64,000 nucleotides of DNA from Oscillospiraceae bacterium. Its GTDB lineage: Bacteria; Bacillota; Clostridia; Oscillospirales; Acutalibacteraceae. The stretch's first letter is position 1, and each line of letters begins with the position of its first letter. A program made the position numbers and the translations under genes. Below the pieces are notes generated by a model. The model was not told the origin of the DNA and searched no databases. It was given only the letters and a program-made list of their open reading frames with translations. The stretch spans positions 1-64,000 of the forward strand of contig SVPA01000003.1 in NCBI GenBank assembly GCA_015066085.1, read 5' to 3'. Positions 18,279 to 27,655 of this stretch are shown here, piece after piece.

Positions 18279-18875
18279 TCAAACCTCTTTCATATATTCA
18301 CACAGTACTTTAGAAAATTCTTCAAGTGCTCGTCCTCGGTGGCTTACCGAGTCTTTTTCTTTGTCAGAAATTGTGCCGAAACAACCAACACTGGAAACAA
18401 AAAGCGGGTCATATCCAAAACCATTATTACCGCACTTTTCTTCAGCAATATATCCGTGACATTCGCCTTTTGCTTTTAGGGTTGTTCCGTTTGGAAAAAC
18501 ACAGACGATACTACAAACGAATTTTGCGGTTCTATCGTCTTTTTTGACATCTTTTAACAGACTGAGAAGTTTTTGATTATTTTTTTCATTATCAACAGGT
18601 TCTCCGGCAAATCTTGCAGAATATATTCCCGGCGCACCGTCTAAATAATCAACGCAGAGTCCCGAATCGTCGGCAATGGAAGGCAGACCGGTCGCTTTCA
18701 TTGCGGAATTTGCCTTTAAAAAAGCGTTTTCTTCAAAAGTTAAGCCCGTTTCTTCAACATCTTCAAGAGTGAAATCCAAATCGGATTCACAGATAACATC
18801 ATAATTTAAATCGCTGAGTATTCTTTTAAACTCAATTAACTTGTGTTTGTTTTTGGTAGCCAAAAAGAACTTCAT
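18279..18875 (-). CDS. rdgB: XTP/dITP diphosphatase (RdgB/HAM1 family)
   Basis: About 198 residues. Hydrolyses non-canonical purine triphosphates (XTP, ITP, dITP) to monophosphates. The N-terminus FFLATKNKHKLIEFK, the ADDSGLCVDYLDGAPGIYSAR block, GFGYDPLFV and SHRGRALEEF are diagnostic. The start is the ATG at 18875 behind GGAGG, not the ORF-track start four codons earlier. Only about 20 bases separate that ATG from the left end of the MITE-like element, so the element sits right at the gene's upstream region. Confidence 0.95.
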   Translation of the reverse strand: MKFFLATKNKHKLIEFKRILSDLNYDVICESDLDFTLEDVEETGLTFEENAFLKANSAMKATGLPSIADDSGLCVDYLDGAPGIYSARFAGEPVDNEKNNQKLLSLLKDVKKDDRTAKFVCSIVCVFPNGTTLKAKGECHGYIAEEKCGNNGFGYDPLFVSSVGCFGTISDKEKDSVSHRGRALEEFSKVLCEYMKEV

Positions 18876-18894
18876 TTTTTCCTCCAATTAGGCC

Positions 18895-19169
18895 TAAGCA
18901 AACACGAATAATCCGAACCTGATTTTAAAGGCTCAATTTTCGTCTTTGCATTGTTAAAATACTCGTTAATCCGTCAGGATTAACTGCGTTTTGTGCCTCG
19001 CACAGCCAAAAATTCAACTCTTTAAAATTCTGCGACCTAAAACGGGCAGAATTTCGAGTGATTTTTGGTGCGGAAGAATCCGTCAGGCTAACGCCTACGG
19101 GTGATGACAAACCGAAAAGTGCCGAAAGAATGCCGTTTTAGGCAGGTTCGGATTATTCGTGTTTGCTTA
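18895..19169. mobile_element. 275-bp MITE-like element with 27-bp perfect terminal inverted repeats
   Basis: TAAGCAAACACGAATAATCC... at 18895-18921 is repeated in perfect inverse at 19143-19169 (27 of 27 bases). If the terminal TA is a target duplication, the repeat is 25 bp, as in Tc1/mariner/IS630-type elements. No transposase fits inside. Internal structure includes the hairpin GTTAATCC-GTCA-GGATTAAC (18965-18984), a near hairpin CCGTCAGGC...GCCTACGG (19080-19100), and a shared AATCCGTCAGG motif. A 61-codon ORF inside (18925-19110) is probably not a protein. The right end coincides with the ftsY stop codon. It lies between ftsY and rdgB, whose operon it separates. Confidence 0.75.
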
Positions 19170-20069
19170 AAACAAGGCATCGACAAACATTTTGTTATCA
19201 AAAGGTTGCAGGTCGTCAATCTGTTCGCCTACTCCAATGAATTTAACGGGAATATTAAGGTCATTACCGATTGAAATAACGACTCCGCCTTTTGCAGTGC
19301 CGTCAAGTTTTGTGAGAACTATTCCGGTAATATCTGTAACCGATTTAAACTCCCTTGCTTGATTTACGGCGTTTTGACCTGTGGTAGCATCAAGGACTAA
19401 AAGAGCCTCTACATTTGCATCGGGTAGTTCCCTACCAATTACACGATACATTTTAGCGAGTTCATCCATTAGATTCTTTTTGTTATGAAGTCTGCCGGCA
19501 GTATCGCAAATAAGAACATCAACCTTTTTTGCTTTTGCAGAAACAACAGCGTCAAAAATTACTGCAGCAGGGTCAGTTCCGGGTACGTTTTTAACAATTT
19601 GAACATCGGCTCTTTCTGCCCAGAGCGCAAGTTGGTCGATTGCTGCTGCACGAAATGTGTCGGCAGCAGCCAACATTACACTCTTGCCTTGCGATTTAAG
19701 GACAGAGGCAAGTTTTCCGATAGTTGTCGTTTTTCCAACCCCGTTAACACCTATTACCATAATAACAGAAGGTTTAGTGTCAAGATGAAGACTTGTTTCT
19801 TTATTTGTCATCTCATAAAGTATTTCTTTTAGAAGTACTTTTACTTCTTCAGGGTCAGTGATTCGGTTTTCTTTAATTCTTTTGCGCAGATTTTCGCAAA
19901 TATCATTTGCCGTATTTGCGCCAATGTCTGACATTATAAGAATCTCTTCAAGTTCTTCAATTAGTTCCTCATCAATTTTTGTGAAGGAACCGATTACCGA
20001 GTTGACCGAATCAACAAATGCGTTTCGGGTTTTATTAAGTCCTTTTTTAATTTTATCAAAAAAAGCCAT
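19167..20069 (-). CDS. ftsY: Signal recognition particle receptor FtsY
   Basis: About 300 residues. This SRP GTPase docks SRP-ribosome complexes at the membrane. The N domain (residues 1-95) starts directly with MAFFDKIKKGL; the acidic A domain of E. coli is absent, as usual in Firmicutes. The G domain shows GVNGVGKTTT, DTFRAAAIDQL, DTAGRLHNKK and TKLDGTAKGG. ATG 20069 with GGAG upstream is preferred over the ORF-track start. The TAA stop is made by the terminal TTA of the MITE-like element, so that insertion may have set the C-terminus (FVDALF). Confidence 0.96.
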   Translation of the reverse strand: MAFFDKIKKGLNKTRNAFVDSVNSVIGSFTKIDEELIEELEEILIMSDIGANTANDICENLRKRIKENRITDPEEVKVLLKEILYEMTNKETSLHLDTKPSVIMVIGVNGVGKTTTIGKLASVLKSQGKSVMLAAADTFRAAAIDQLALWAERADVQIVKNVPGTDPAAVIFDAVVSAKAKKVDVLICDTAGRLHNKKNLMDELAKMYRVIGRELPDANVEALLVLDATTGQNAVNQAREFKSVTDITGIVLTKLDGTAKGGVVISIGNDLNIPVKFIGVGEQIDDLQPFDNKMFVDALF

Positions 20070-20092
20070 TATAATCTCCAAGAGTAATATTT

Positions 20093-23000
20093 TTATGCTT
20101 GTAACTGTTTCTCAAGTTCTGAAACATTGAGTTCAAGAAGTTTAGAAATTCCCTTTTCTTGCATTGTTACACCGTAGAGCATATCTGCCGCTTCCATAGT
20201 GCCTCGTCTGTGTGTAATACAGATAAACTGTGTTGCAAATTCAGATTTGCTCATATAATCTGCAAAACGGTCTACATTTATGTCGTCAAGCGCGGTGTCA
20301 ACTTCATCGAGGAAGCAGAAAGGAGGTGCATTTACGCGCATAATTGCAAAGTATATTGCAAGTGCTATAAGCGCTTTTTCGCCACCCGAAAGACCGTCAA
20401 GACTAGGAACATTTTTACCGGGAAGTTTTGCAACAATATCAATTCCGCTTTCAAGTATGTTGTCGGGGTCAGTAAGTACGAGTTTTGCTGTTCCGCCACC
20501 GAAAAGGTCGGTAAAGGTTTTTGAGAAATTCTCTCCGATTTTGTTAAAGCCAATAATAAAGAGTTCCTTCATTTGTTCGGTAAGTTGTCCGATTAATTTA
20601 TGAAGTTCGTCTCTAGCCTTTTCTACATCGGCAATCTGTTCCTTCATAAAGGTGTAACGCTCGTTTACTTCTTTATACTCTTCTATAGCAGAAACATTAA
20701 CATTGCCAAGCGAACGGATTTTAGACTTGATTTCCTGAAGATTTTTCTTTGCTTCTGCAGGATTTTCTATTTTAATTCCCGTTGCCTCTGCTTCTGTTTT
20801 TGTTAGCTGATATTCGTCAAAGAGTTGTCTGATAACATCATCACACTCTTTAACCATATTATCTCTGCGCTCGGAAAGACGGGCAAGGTCTCCGCTTAAT
20901 TTCTCTCTTTCAAGGGTAAGTGATTTTTCGTTTGTACGAAGTTCAACCGAAGATTTTTCTATTTCATCTCGTCTTTCTTGATAGGATAGAATATCCTGTT
21001 CAAAAACATCACAAGCAGAGCGCATTGAAACAATATTGGTGTTAAGTTCCTGAATATTATTTCTAATTTGCTCGTTTTTAACATTAAACTCTTCAATTTG
21101 AGAATTTAGTTCTTCTATTCTGAATGAGCGGTTACTGTCATTAAGTTCAAGAGCAGAAGCCGCTGCAAGCAGACCCTCAATATCTTTCTTAGTCTCAATG
21201 ATTTTAAGTTTAATATCGGTAATTTCGCTTGTAATTTTTTCACGGTCAGCAGAAAGGTTTTCTCTGCCACCCGAAAGAACAGATATTTTTTCTTCAAGTT
21301 CTTCTTTTTGAGCCTCGAGTTCTTTAACCTTAAGATTCGAAGACTGAATTAAAGCGTTTAGTGTCTGTATTTTTTCATCAGACATTTTAATTTCAGCATT
21401 ATAATCGGTTACTTGCTTTTCACACGCTGTACGGAGTTCGCCAACACGCCTAAGTTCACCAAGGGCTCTGATTTTATCTTCTCCGAGGTTTTTAAGCAGA
21501 TCTTGAATTGACTTAATTTCGCCTTCGCATTTTGACAGTTCTGCAAGGGTATTATTGTACTCATTTAAACAGTCTTTTTCTTTATCAAAGAGTTTATCTA
21601 CATCTGTTTTTAATTTATCTATGTCGGCTCCTCGAGAAAGAAGACCGGCATTCTTAATTAGCGAACCGCCCGTAATAGAACCGCCGGCATTTATTACCTG
21701 ACCGTCAAGGGACACAACCTTAAAACGATATTTAAATTTTTTAGAAATTGAAATAGCGCTCTCAATGTCTTCAACGACTATAGTTCCGCCCAAAAGATTC
21801 TTAACTATCTCAGAATATTTCGTGTGACAGTCAACAAGGTCACTTGCAACACCAACATAGCCAAACTCGTCTTCAAGATTTGCCTCTTTGAATTCTCTTG
21901 CCTTTGTAGAAGAAACGGGAATGAAAGTAGCTCTTCCGGAATTTGTCTTTTTAAGCATTTCAATAGCGTATTTTGCCGTTGCTTCGTTATCAACTACAAT
22001 ATTTTGAGCAGAGTCACCAAGTGCAGTTTCGATAGCAACAGAATACTTTTTATCAACAGTAAGAAGTCTGAGTAAAGGCCCGCAAACTCCTCTGATTTGA
22101 CCGCTTTCACTTTGTTTCATTACTGCTTTAACCGAATGTTTAAAGCCGTCCATATTCTTTTCAAGGTCTTCAAGAATCTGGATTTTTCGTTTTTTCGCTT
22201 CAATATCAAGTCTTATATTATCGAGTTTTTGTTTTGCAGAATCAGACGATGCTTTTCTGCTCTCAAAACGCATTGAATAACCCTTTAGTGTATTTTCGTT
22301 TGAAGTGATATCCTCTTCTATTTTATTTAGTAATTCTTCAACCTCTGCAAATTCCTTATTTAAAGATTCAAATTCGCTGTTGCGTTCAGAAACAAGATTA
22401 TTAGCAATCTCTCTTCTTGCAGTAAGTTCTTCAATAGTTGCACTAGATGATACAAGTTCGACTCTTGTATCTGAAATCTGAGTGGTAAGTTGATTTAAAG
22501 ATAGAATATCATTTTCAATTTTTCTTGAGATATCGTCGCTGCTTAAGAGAAGTTCTGAAAGTTTATTTTCGGTAGCAGTAAGAAGATTTTCTAAGCTTTC
22601 AATCTCAATATTCTTTCTGTCGGCTTGTTCTCGTTTATCAGAAATTTCTTTAGCGCTTGACACACTTGACGAATTTATCTCATCAATCTCTGAGGAAAGG
22701 CGCTTAATCGACTCCTCGTTGTGAAGAATGTCGTTATTTAAAACAGAAATATCACCAAGTATTTTTGCTACATTTTCGTTGTATTCCGAAATTTGTCTGC
22801 GACGTTCATCAATTTCTGATGAATATCTTGCAAAATCGGCAGAATTCTTCTCTGATTGTTCATCAAAGCCTAATAATTTTGATTCAATTTCTTTATAATG
22901 GGCCTGAGCAATTGCGATTTTGTCATCTTGGTTTAATAAGTTGTTTTTTGAACTTTCAAGGATATTGAGCCAAAGGCCGATTTCAAGTTCCTTTTTAGAG

Positions 23001-23659
23001 GCAGCAAGAGCTAAAAACTTTTCTGCTTTTTTACTTTGTTCAGAAAGCGGACCAATTCTGTCTTCAAGTTCTTTCATTATGTCAAGCAAACGAAGAAGAT
23101 TATCTTCTGCTGCTGCAAGTTTTCTTTCAGCGTCAGTTTTGCGATAGCGGTAGCGGGAAATACCCGAAGCCTCTTCGAAAATATCTCTTCGTTCTTGAGA
23201 TTTTGAACTGATAATGCTATCGATTTTGCCTTGACCAATCATTGAGTATCCGTCTCTGCCAAGACCGGTATCCATAAACAGTTCGTGTACATCACGCAGA
23301 CGCACAACATTTCCGTTTATAAGATATTCGCTTTCATGAGAACGATAATATCTACGGGTTACAGAAACAAAATCATTATCAAAATTAAGTTCTCTATCGG
23401 CATTATCAATATTTAACGTAACCTCGCAAAATCCATGAGGTTTACGGTCTGCCGTTCCGCTGAAAATAACATCTTCCATTGACTGTCCGCGAAGACTCTT
23501 GGTTGACTGCTCGCCGAGAACCCATCTTACAGCATCAGAAATATTACTCTTTCCGCTACCGTTAGGTCCAACAACTGCAGTGACTCCCCTGCCGAACTTC
23601 AAAACCGTCTTATCAGCAAAGGATTTAAAGCCTTGCACCTGAATAGATGTTAACAGCAT
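20093..23659 (-). CDS. smc: Chromosome segregation ATPase SMC
   Basis: 1188 residues. SMC homodimers condense and segregate the chromosome together with ScpA and ScpB. The N-terminal head has Walker A GPNGSGKSNI, and the coiled coil runs from about residue 165 to 500. The hinge is near 510-680 (GPLLRLLTVDKKYSVAIE, GGSITGG). A second coiled coil is followed by the C-terminal head with the signature LSGGEKALIALAI and Walker B CFLDEVDTALDD. The length is normal. It sits between the radical SAM gene and ftsY, as in other Firmicutes rnc-smc-ftsY clusters. Confidence 0.98.
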   Translation of the reverse strand: MLLTSIQVQGFKSFADKTVLKFGRGVTAVVGPNGSGKSNISDAVRWVLGEQSTKSLRGQSMEDVIFSGTADRKPHGFCEVTLNIDNADRELNFDNDFVSVTRRYYRSHESEYLINGNVVRLRDVHELFMDTGLGRDGYSMIGQGKIDSIISSKSQERRDIFEEASGISRYRYRKTDAERKLAAAEDNLLRLLDIMKELEDRIGPLSEQSKKAEKFLALAASKKELEIGLWLNILESSKNNLLNQDDKIAIAQAHYKEIESKLLGFDEQSEKNSADFARYSSEIDERRRQISEYNENVAKILGDISVLNNDILHNEESIKRLSSEIDEINSSSVSSAKEISDKREQADRKNIEIESLENLLTATENKLSELLLSSDDISRKIENDILSLNQLTTQISDTRVELVSSSATIEELTARREIANNLVSERNSEFESLNKEFAEVEELLNKIEEDITSNENTLKGYSMRFESRKASSDSAKQKLDNIRLDIEAKKRKIQILEDLEKNMDGFKHSVKAVMKQSESGQIRGVCGPLLRLLTVDKKYSVAIETALGDSAQNIVVDNEATAKYAIEMLKKTNSGRATFIPVSSTKAREFKEANLEDEFGYVGVASDLVDCHTKYSEIVKNLLGGTIVVEDIESAISISKKFKYRFKVVSLDGQVINAGGSITGGSLIKNAGLLSRGADIDKLKTDVDKLFDKEKDCLNEYNNTLAELSKCEGEIKSIQDLLKNLGEDKIRALGELRRVGELRTACEKQVTDYNAEIKMSDEKIQTLNALIQSSNLKVKELEAQKEELEEKISVLSGGRENLSADREKITSEITDIKLKIIETKKDIEGLLAAASALELNDSNRSFRIEELNSQIEEFNVKNEQIRNNIQELNTNIVSMRSACDVFEQDILSYQERRDEIEKSSVELRTNEKSLTLEREKLSGDLARLSERRDNMVKECDDVIRQLFDEYQLTKTEAEATGIKIENPAEAKKNLQEIKSKIRSLGNVNVSAIEEYKEVNERYTFMKEQIADVEKARDELHKLIGQLTEQMKELFIIGFNKIGENFSKTFTDLFGGGTAKLVLTDPDNILESGIDIVAKLPGKNVPSLDGLSGGEKALIALAIYFAIMRVNAPPFCFLDEVDTALDDINVDRFADYMSKSEFATQFICITHRRGTMEAADMLYGVTMQEKGISKLLELNVSELEKQLQA

Positions 23660-23661
23660 AA

Positions 23662-24651
23662 TTATTTCACTTCCTTAATAACAAATTCGTATGAATTTAA
23701 CTTTTCGTCAGGTAAAATTCTAATATTTATACCTTTATTTTTAAAATAATTTATATTTGATTTTTTCTGACCCGTTGCCTTTGAAACATCGTTTTTTGCG
23801 ACAAAAATATCATAATTTCCTTTTTTTTGAATACATTTATCTAGGTTATCTCGATATCGTTTATTATCGCACAGTTCCTTAAGTGCAGGATGCCACGGTC
23901 CCGCAAGATAAGCGTCATTTTCAATGCTGTGAAGTCCGAGTCGTATAACTTTAATGTCCGCTTTTTCAAACATTTTAAGAAGACTTGTACAAATATCAAC
24001 GGTTTCTTCCAGCGTTTGTGGCTTGTAAGTACCGTTTAAGTAAAGATTACCAAGGTTTGTGTTCTTTAGTATAATCGTAGGATAAATTCTAACGGTGTCG
24101 GGCTTGATTTCAATAATTTTTTCTGCGGTGTTTTTATCAATTTCGGCGTCGCTTCCGTATAAACCGGTCATCATTTGAAGTCCTAGTTCAAAACCAAATT
24201 CTTTAATCAAACGAGAGGCATTAACAACGTCCTGTGCAGTATGACCTCTTTGGTTAAGAGATAAAACAGTATCAATCATACTTTGAGCGCCGAGTTCAAT
24301 AGCAGAAACTTTATATGATTTTAAGATGTTAAGAATCTCTCTGTCTATACAGTCGGGTCTTGTGGAAATTCTTATACCCGAAACAATACCTTTTTCAACA
24401 TATTTACAAGCGACAGATAGCATTTTGGTCATATAATCTCTGTCAATAGCAGTAAAACTTCCGCCAAAAAAGGCAATTTCGGTCCTATTGCTATTATAAT
24501 TTGGTGATGACATTGCAATTTTCACTGCAGAATCAACATCTTTTTCCTCAGGCATAAGGTTTTGTCCTGTTATATGCTTTTGGTTACAGAAAGAACATTG
24601 GTGTGGACAACCGAGATGAGGAATAAAAATCGAAATATTAGAGTGGCTCAT
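23662..24651 (-). CDS. Elp3-like radical SAM protein
   Basis: 329 residues. The iron-sulfur motif CPHQCSFC (Cx3Cx2C) near residue 14 is the radical SAM signature. FFGGSFTAIDR and the downstream RISTRPDCIDREIL, LGAQS and RIYPTIILKNT segments resemble the catalytic half of the Elp3/COG1243 family. The C-terminal acetyltransferase domain of true Elp3 is missing. This shorter form is commonly found next to rnc and smc in Clostridia. Its substrate is unknown to me; tRNA modification is inference. The ATG overlaps the rnc TGA (ATGA), implying translational coupling. Confidence 0.85.
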   Translation of the reverse strand: MSHSNISIFIPHLGCPHQCSFCNQKHITGQNLMPEEKDVDSAVKIAMSSPNYNSNRTEIAFFGGSFTAIDRDYMTKMLSVACKYVEKGIVSGIRISTRPDCIDREILNILKSYKVSAIELGAQSMIDTVLSLNQRGHTAQDVVNASRLIKEFGFELGLQMMTGLYGSDAEIDKNTAEKIIEIKPDTVRIYPTIILKNTNLGNLYLNGTYKPQTLEETVDICTSLLKMFEKADIKVIRLGLHSIENDAYLAGPWHPALKELCDNKRYRDNLDKCIQKKGNYDIFVAKNDVSKATGQKKSNINYFKNKGINIRILPDEKLNSYEFVIKEVK

Positions 24652-25328
24652 TCTTCCATTCCCAAAAGTTGTAATGCTTGACGGGCGGCCGCTTGTTCGG
24701 CTTGTTTTTTGCTTGTGCCTACACCCTCGCCTATTACATTTGAATTTAGATGAACTTCAACCGTAAATCGTTTATCATGGTCAGGACCCGATTCTTCGGT
24801 TAAAACGTAGGAAAGTTTCTCTTCGGGGTTACGCTGAATAACTTCTTGAAGGAGTGTTTTGTAGTCACGAAAATGCTCAAAATCTCGGTCTTTAAGTTCC
24901 GGAATAATGAAACTAAGAACATGCTTTTTTGCCGCTTCCATTCCTCCGTCAAGATAGATAGCCGCAAGAATTGCCTCAAAAGCGTCAGCAAGTATGGAGG
25001 CTCTTTCGTTTCCGTGATTATGCATTTCTCCTTTTCCAAGGAAAAGGAAATCTCCTATTTTTATTTGTTTAGCAAAGACGCTTAAGGTTTTTTCACAAAC
25101 AAGCGAAGCGCGAAGTTTTGTAAGTTCGCCTTCGGGAAGATTCTTAAAATTCATATACAAATACTCTGCAACAATAATAGAAAGAATAGAATCTCCTAAA
25201 AATTCAAGGCGTTCATTTGAACCATAAGCAGAATGAACCTCATTTGCATACGATGAATGCGTAAGTGCGTTTTCAAGAAGTGATTTATTTTTAAACTTAT
25301 AACCGAGAATTTCTTCAAACTCTAACAT
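24648..25328 (-). CDS. rnc: Ribonuclease III
   Basis: 226 residues. Cleaves double-stranded RNA in rRNA processing and decay. The nuclease signature NERLEFLGDSIL and the second acidic site ASILADAFEAILAAIYLDGG are intact. The double-stranded RNA-binding domain is at about residues 155-224 (KTLLQEVIQ, GEGVGTSKKQAEQAAARQAL). The ATG abuts the plsX stop with no gap. acpP, which often lies between plsX and rnc, is absent. Confidence 0.97.
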   Translation of the reverse strand: MLEFEEILGYKFKNKSLLENALTHSSYANEVHSAYGSNERLEFLGDSILSIIVAEYLYMNFKNLPEGELTKLRASLVCEKTLSVFAKQIKIGDFLFLGKGEMHNHGNERASILADAFEAILAAIYLDGGMEAAKKHVLSFIIPELKDRDFEHFRDYKTLLQEVIQRNPEEKLSYVLTEESGPDHDKRFTVEVHLNSNVIGEGVGTSKKQAEQAAARQALQLLGMEE

Positions 25329-26327
25329 TTAAACGTTTTCCTTTTCTGCAAAACTATTTTCAATTGTACTAATAACATCGTTTTGAGCAAATAACATTGC
25401 CTTGTGTATCGCATTTTTGAAAGCAAAAGCATCTGAATTGCCGTGAGCCTTAAAGACAGGCTTTCTTGTTCCTAGAAGCGGTGCGCCTCCAACTTCAGAG
25501 GCGTTCATTTTATTTTTTACTCCACGAAGGCCTTTTTTAAGAAATATGTAGGAAAGTTTTGTAAGAAGATTGTTTAAAAAGACGGGTTTTAGCATTGAAA
25601 ACAGAGCAAGTGCCGTTCCTTCAATAAGTTTTAGGGCAATATTGCCTGTATAACCGTCGGTAATTACGGCGTTGCAAACCCCAAAAGGCAGTTCACGAGA
25701 TTCAACATTTCCGATGAAATTAAGGTTGCTGTTTTTAAAAAGTTCATAGGCTTCTTGTTGCAACTGGGTACCTTTTGTTTCTTCGGTACCAATATTTAGA
25801 AGGCCAATTGTAGGATTTTTAATTCCTTCAACCCTTTCAAGATATGCACTTGCCATAACACCAAACTGAAGTAACATTTCAGGGCGACATTCTGAGTTAG
25901 CGCCGATATCCATCATCATAAAATGCGAATCCGGAGAAGGAATCATAGCGGCTAAAGCAGGTCTTTTAACACCTTTAATTCTCTTTACTAAAAAAGTTCC
26001 GCCAACAACAACTGCACCGGTACTTCCTGCCGACACAAAAGCATCAGCATTTCCCTTGCTTAACTCGTTAAAGGCAACAGCCATTGAGGAGTTCTTTTTA
26101 GCCTTAAGAAGAGAAGTAGGCTCATCTTCCATAGAAATTACGTCAGGAGCGTGAGCGATTTGTAAATTATCAAAATGGATATTATTTTCTTCAATACACT
26201 TTTTGATTACTTCTTCGTTTCCACAAAGAATTATGTTTACACCGTATTCCTTTTCAGCAAGAGCAGAACCCTTAATAATTTCAAGAGGTGCATTATCTCC
26301 GCCAAATGCATCGACAACAATTTTCAT
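25329..26327 (-). CDS. plsX: Phosphate acyltransferase PlsX
   Basis: 332 residues. Converts acyl-ACP to acyl-phosphate, the acyl donor for PlsY in phospholipid synthesis. Family features include MKIVVDAFGGDNAPLEIIKG, AFVSAGSTGAVVVGG, LLNIGTEETKGT and DGYTGNIALKLIEG. AAGGAG lies seven bases before the ATG. The stop codon touches the rnc start. It is downstream of trmFO by 20 bases. Confidence 0.97.
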   Translation of the reverse strand: MKIVVDAFGGDNAPLEIIKGSALAEKEYGVNIILCGNEEVIKKCIEENNIHFDNLQIAHAPDVISMEDEPTSLLKAKKNSSMAVAFNELSKGNADAFVSAGSTGAVVVGGTFLVKRIKGVKRPALAAMIPSPDSHFMMMDIGANSECRPEMLLQFGVMASAYLERVEGIKNPTIGLLNIGTEETKGTQLQQEAYELFKNSNLNFIGNVESRELPFGVCNAVITDGYTGNIALKLIEGTALALFSMLKPVFLNNLLTKLSYIFLKKGLRGVKNKMNASEVGGAPLLGTRKPVFKAHGNSDAFAFKNAIHKAMLFAQNDVISTIENSFAEKENV

Positions 26328-26347
26328 AATAATCTCCTTAAATGTTA

Positions 26348-27649
26348 TTATGGTTGATTTTGGTTATACCAATCTAGTGAACGGTTTGAAAGAGCCGTAT
26401 ACCTTTCGGCCTTGACTTTAATTCTTTCATTTAAAGGGTCAACAATTCCGAAATTAGCGCCCATAGGCTGAAAATCTGACGAAGTGCTGTTTGTAACATG
26501 GTTTATAAGCGCGCCCAGCATTGTAATTGTTGGAAGATTTAAAGGGTCTTGTCCATTTATAAATCTTAATACATTTTCCCCTGCTATAATTCCGCAGGCA
26601 GCCGATTCCATATACCCCTCTACTCCTGTTATCTGTCCGGCAAAAAAGATGTTTGGGTGCGATTTTAAAGACAAATTTCTGTTAAGTAGTTTTGGAGAAT
26701 CTATAAAAGAATTCCTGTGCATAACACCATAGCGAACAAATTCAGCGTTTGATAGACCGGGAATAAGAGAAAACACTCTTTTTTGCTCGGGAAATTTCAG
26801 ATTAGTCTGGAATCCAACTAAATTATAAAGAGAACATTCTCGGTTTTCGCTTCTGAGTTGAACAACTGCATAGGGACGATTATTGGTTCTTGGGTCCTTA
26901 AGACCTACCGGTTTCAACGGACCAAAACGAATCGAATCCTCTCCCCGCTTTGCCATTATTTCAATCGGCATACAGCCTTCGTAAACATTTATAGACTTAT
27001 CGAAGGCGTGAAGTTCGGCAGTTTGAGCAGAAACGAGTTCATTATAAAAGGTTTCGTATTCTTCTTTGTTCATTGGACAGTTGATATAGTCAGCATCGCC
27101 TTTGTCATAGCGTGAGGCTTTAAATGCAACACTCATATCAATACTTTCTGCCGTGATAATAGGAGCGGCGGCATCATAAAAACTAAGATTATTAGTTCCG
27201 CAAAGTTTTTGAATGTTCAGGGCTAGTGTGTCATCGGTAAGGGGTCCCGTTGCGATGATACACAGTTTATCTAAAGGAATATCAGTTATTGTTTCATTGA
27301 TTATTTGAATATTTTTGTTGTCGACAAGTTTTTTGGTAATATACTGTGAAAAAGTGTTGCGGTCAACCGCTAAGGCCCCACCTGCAGCAACAGAACTTTG
27401 AGCCGCCGCTTCAAGACATATTGAGCCTAGAATACGCATCTCTGCCTTGAGTAGTCCCGATGCAGAAGAAAGTCTGTCTGCTTTAAGAGAGTTTGAGCAA
27501 ACAAGTTCTGCGTATGAATCTAATCTATGGGCGGGGCTTTTTTTATCAGGCTTCATTTCATAAAGTTTTACCTTGATTCCTGAATTTGCAATTCTCAAAG
27601 CCGCTTCACAACCGGCTAAACCGGCACCGACAACAATAACTTCATTCAT
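26348..27649 (-). CDS. trmFO: Methylenetetrahydrofolate-tRNA-(uracil-54-C5)-methyltransferase TrmFO
   Basis: 433 residues. A folate- and FAD-dependent enzyme that methylates U54 of tRNA in many Gram-positives. The FAD Rossmann motif VVGAGLAGCEAALRIA is at the N-terminus, followed by LYEMKPDKKSPAH, ELVCSNSLKA and LLKAEMR, and by FAGQITGVEGYMESAACG near the C-terminus. These are all diagnostic. It follows topA by six bases, a conserved Firmicutes pairing. Confidence 0.97.
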   Translation of the reverse strand: MNEVIVVGAGLAGCEAALRIANSGIKVKLYEMKPDKKSPAHRLDSYAELVCSNSLKADRLSSASGLLKAEMRILGSICLEAAAQSSVAAGGALAVDRNTFSQYITKKLVDNKNIQIINETITDIPLDKLCIIATGPLTDDTLALNIQKLCGTNNLSFYDAAAPIITAESIDMSVAFKASRYDKGDADYINCPMNKEEYETFYNELVSAQTAELHAFDKSINVYEGCMPIEIMAKRGEDSIRFGPLKPVGLKDPRTNNRPYAVVQLRSENRECSLYNLVGFQTNLKFPEQKRVFSLIPGLSNAEFVRYGVMHRNSFIDSPKLLNRNLSLKSHPNIFFAGQITGVEGYMESAACGIIAGENVLRFINGQDPLNLPTITMLGALINHVTNSTSSDFQPMGANFGIVDPLNERIKVKAERYTALSNRSLDWYNQNQP

Positions 27650-27655
27650 TTATAA

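Noticed and set aside
18925-19110. 61-residue minus-strand ORF inside the MITE-like element
   Set aside because: It has no ribosome site, overlaps two hairpins and lies wholly within the inverted-repeat element. It is more likely a by-product of the repeat than a gene.
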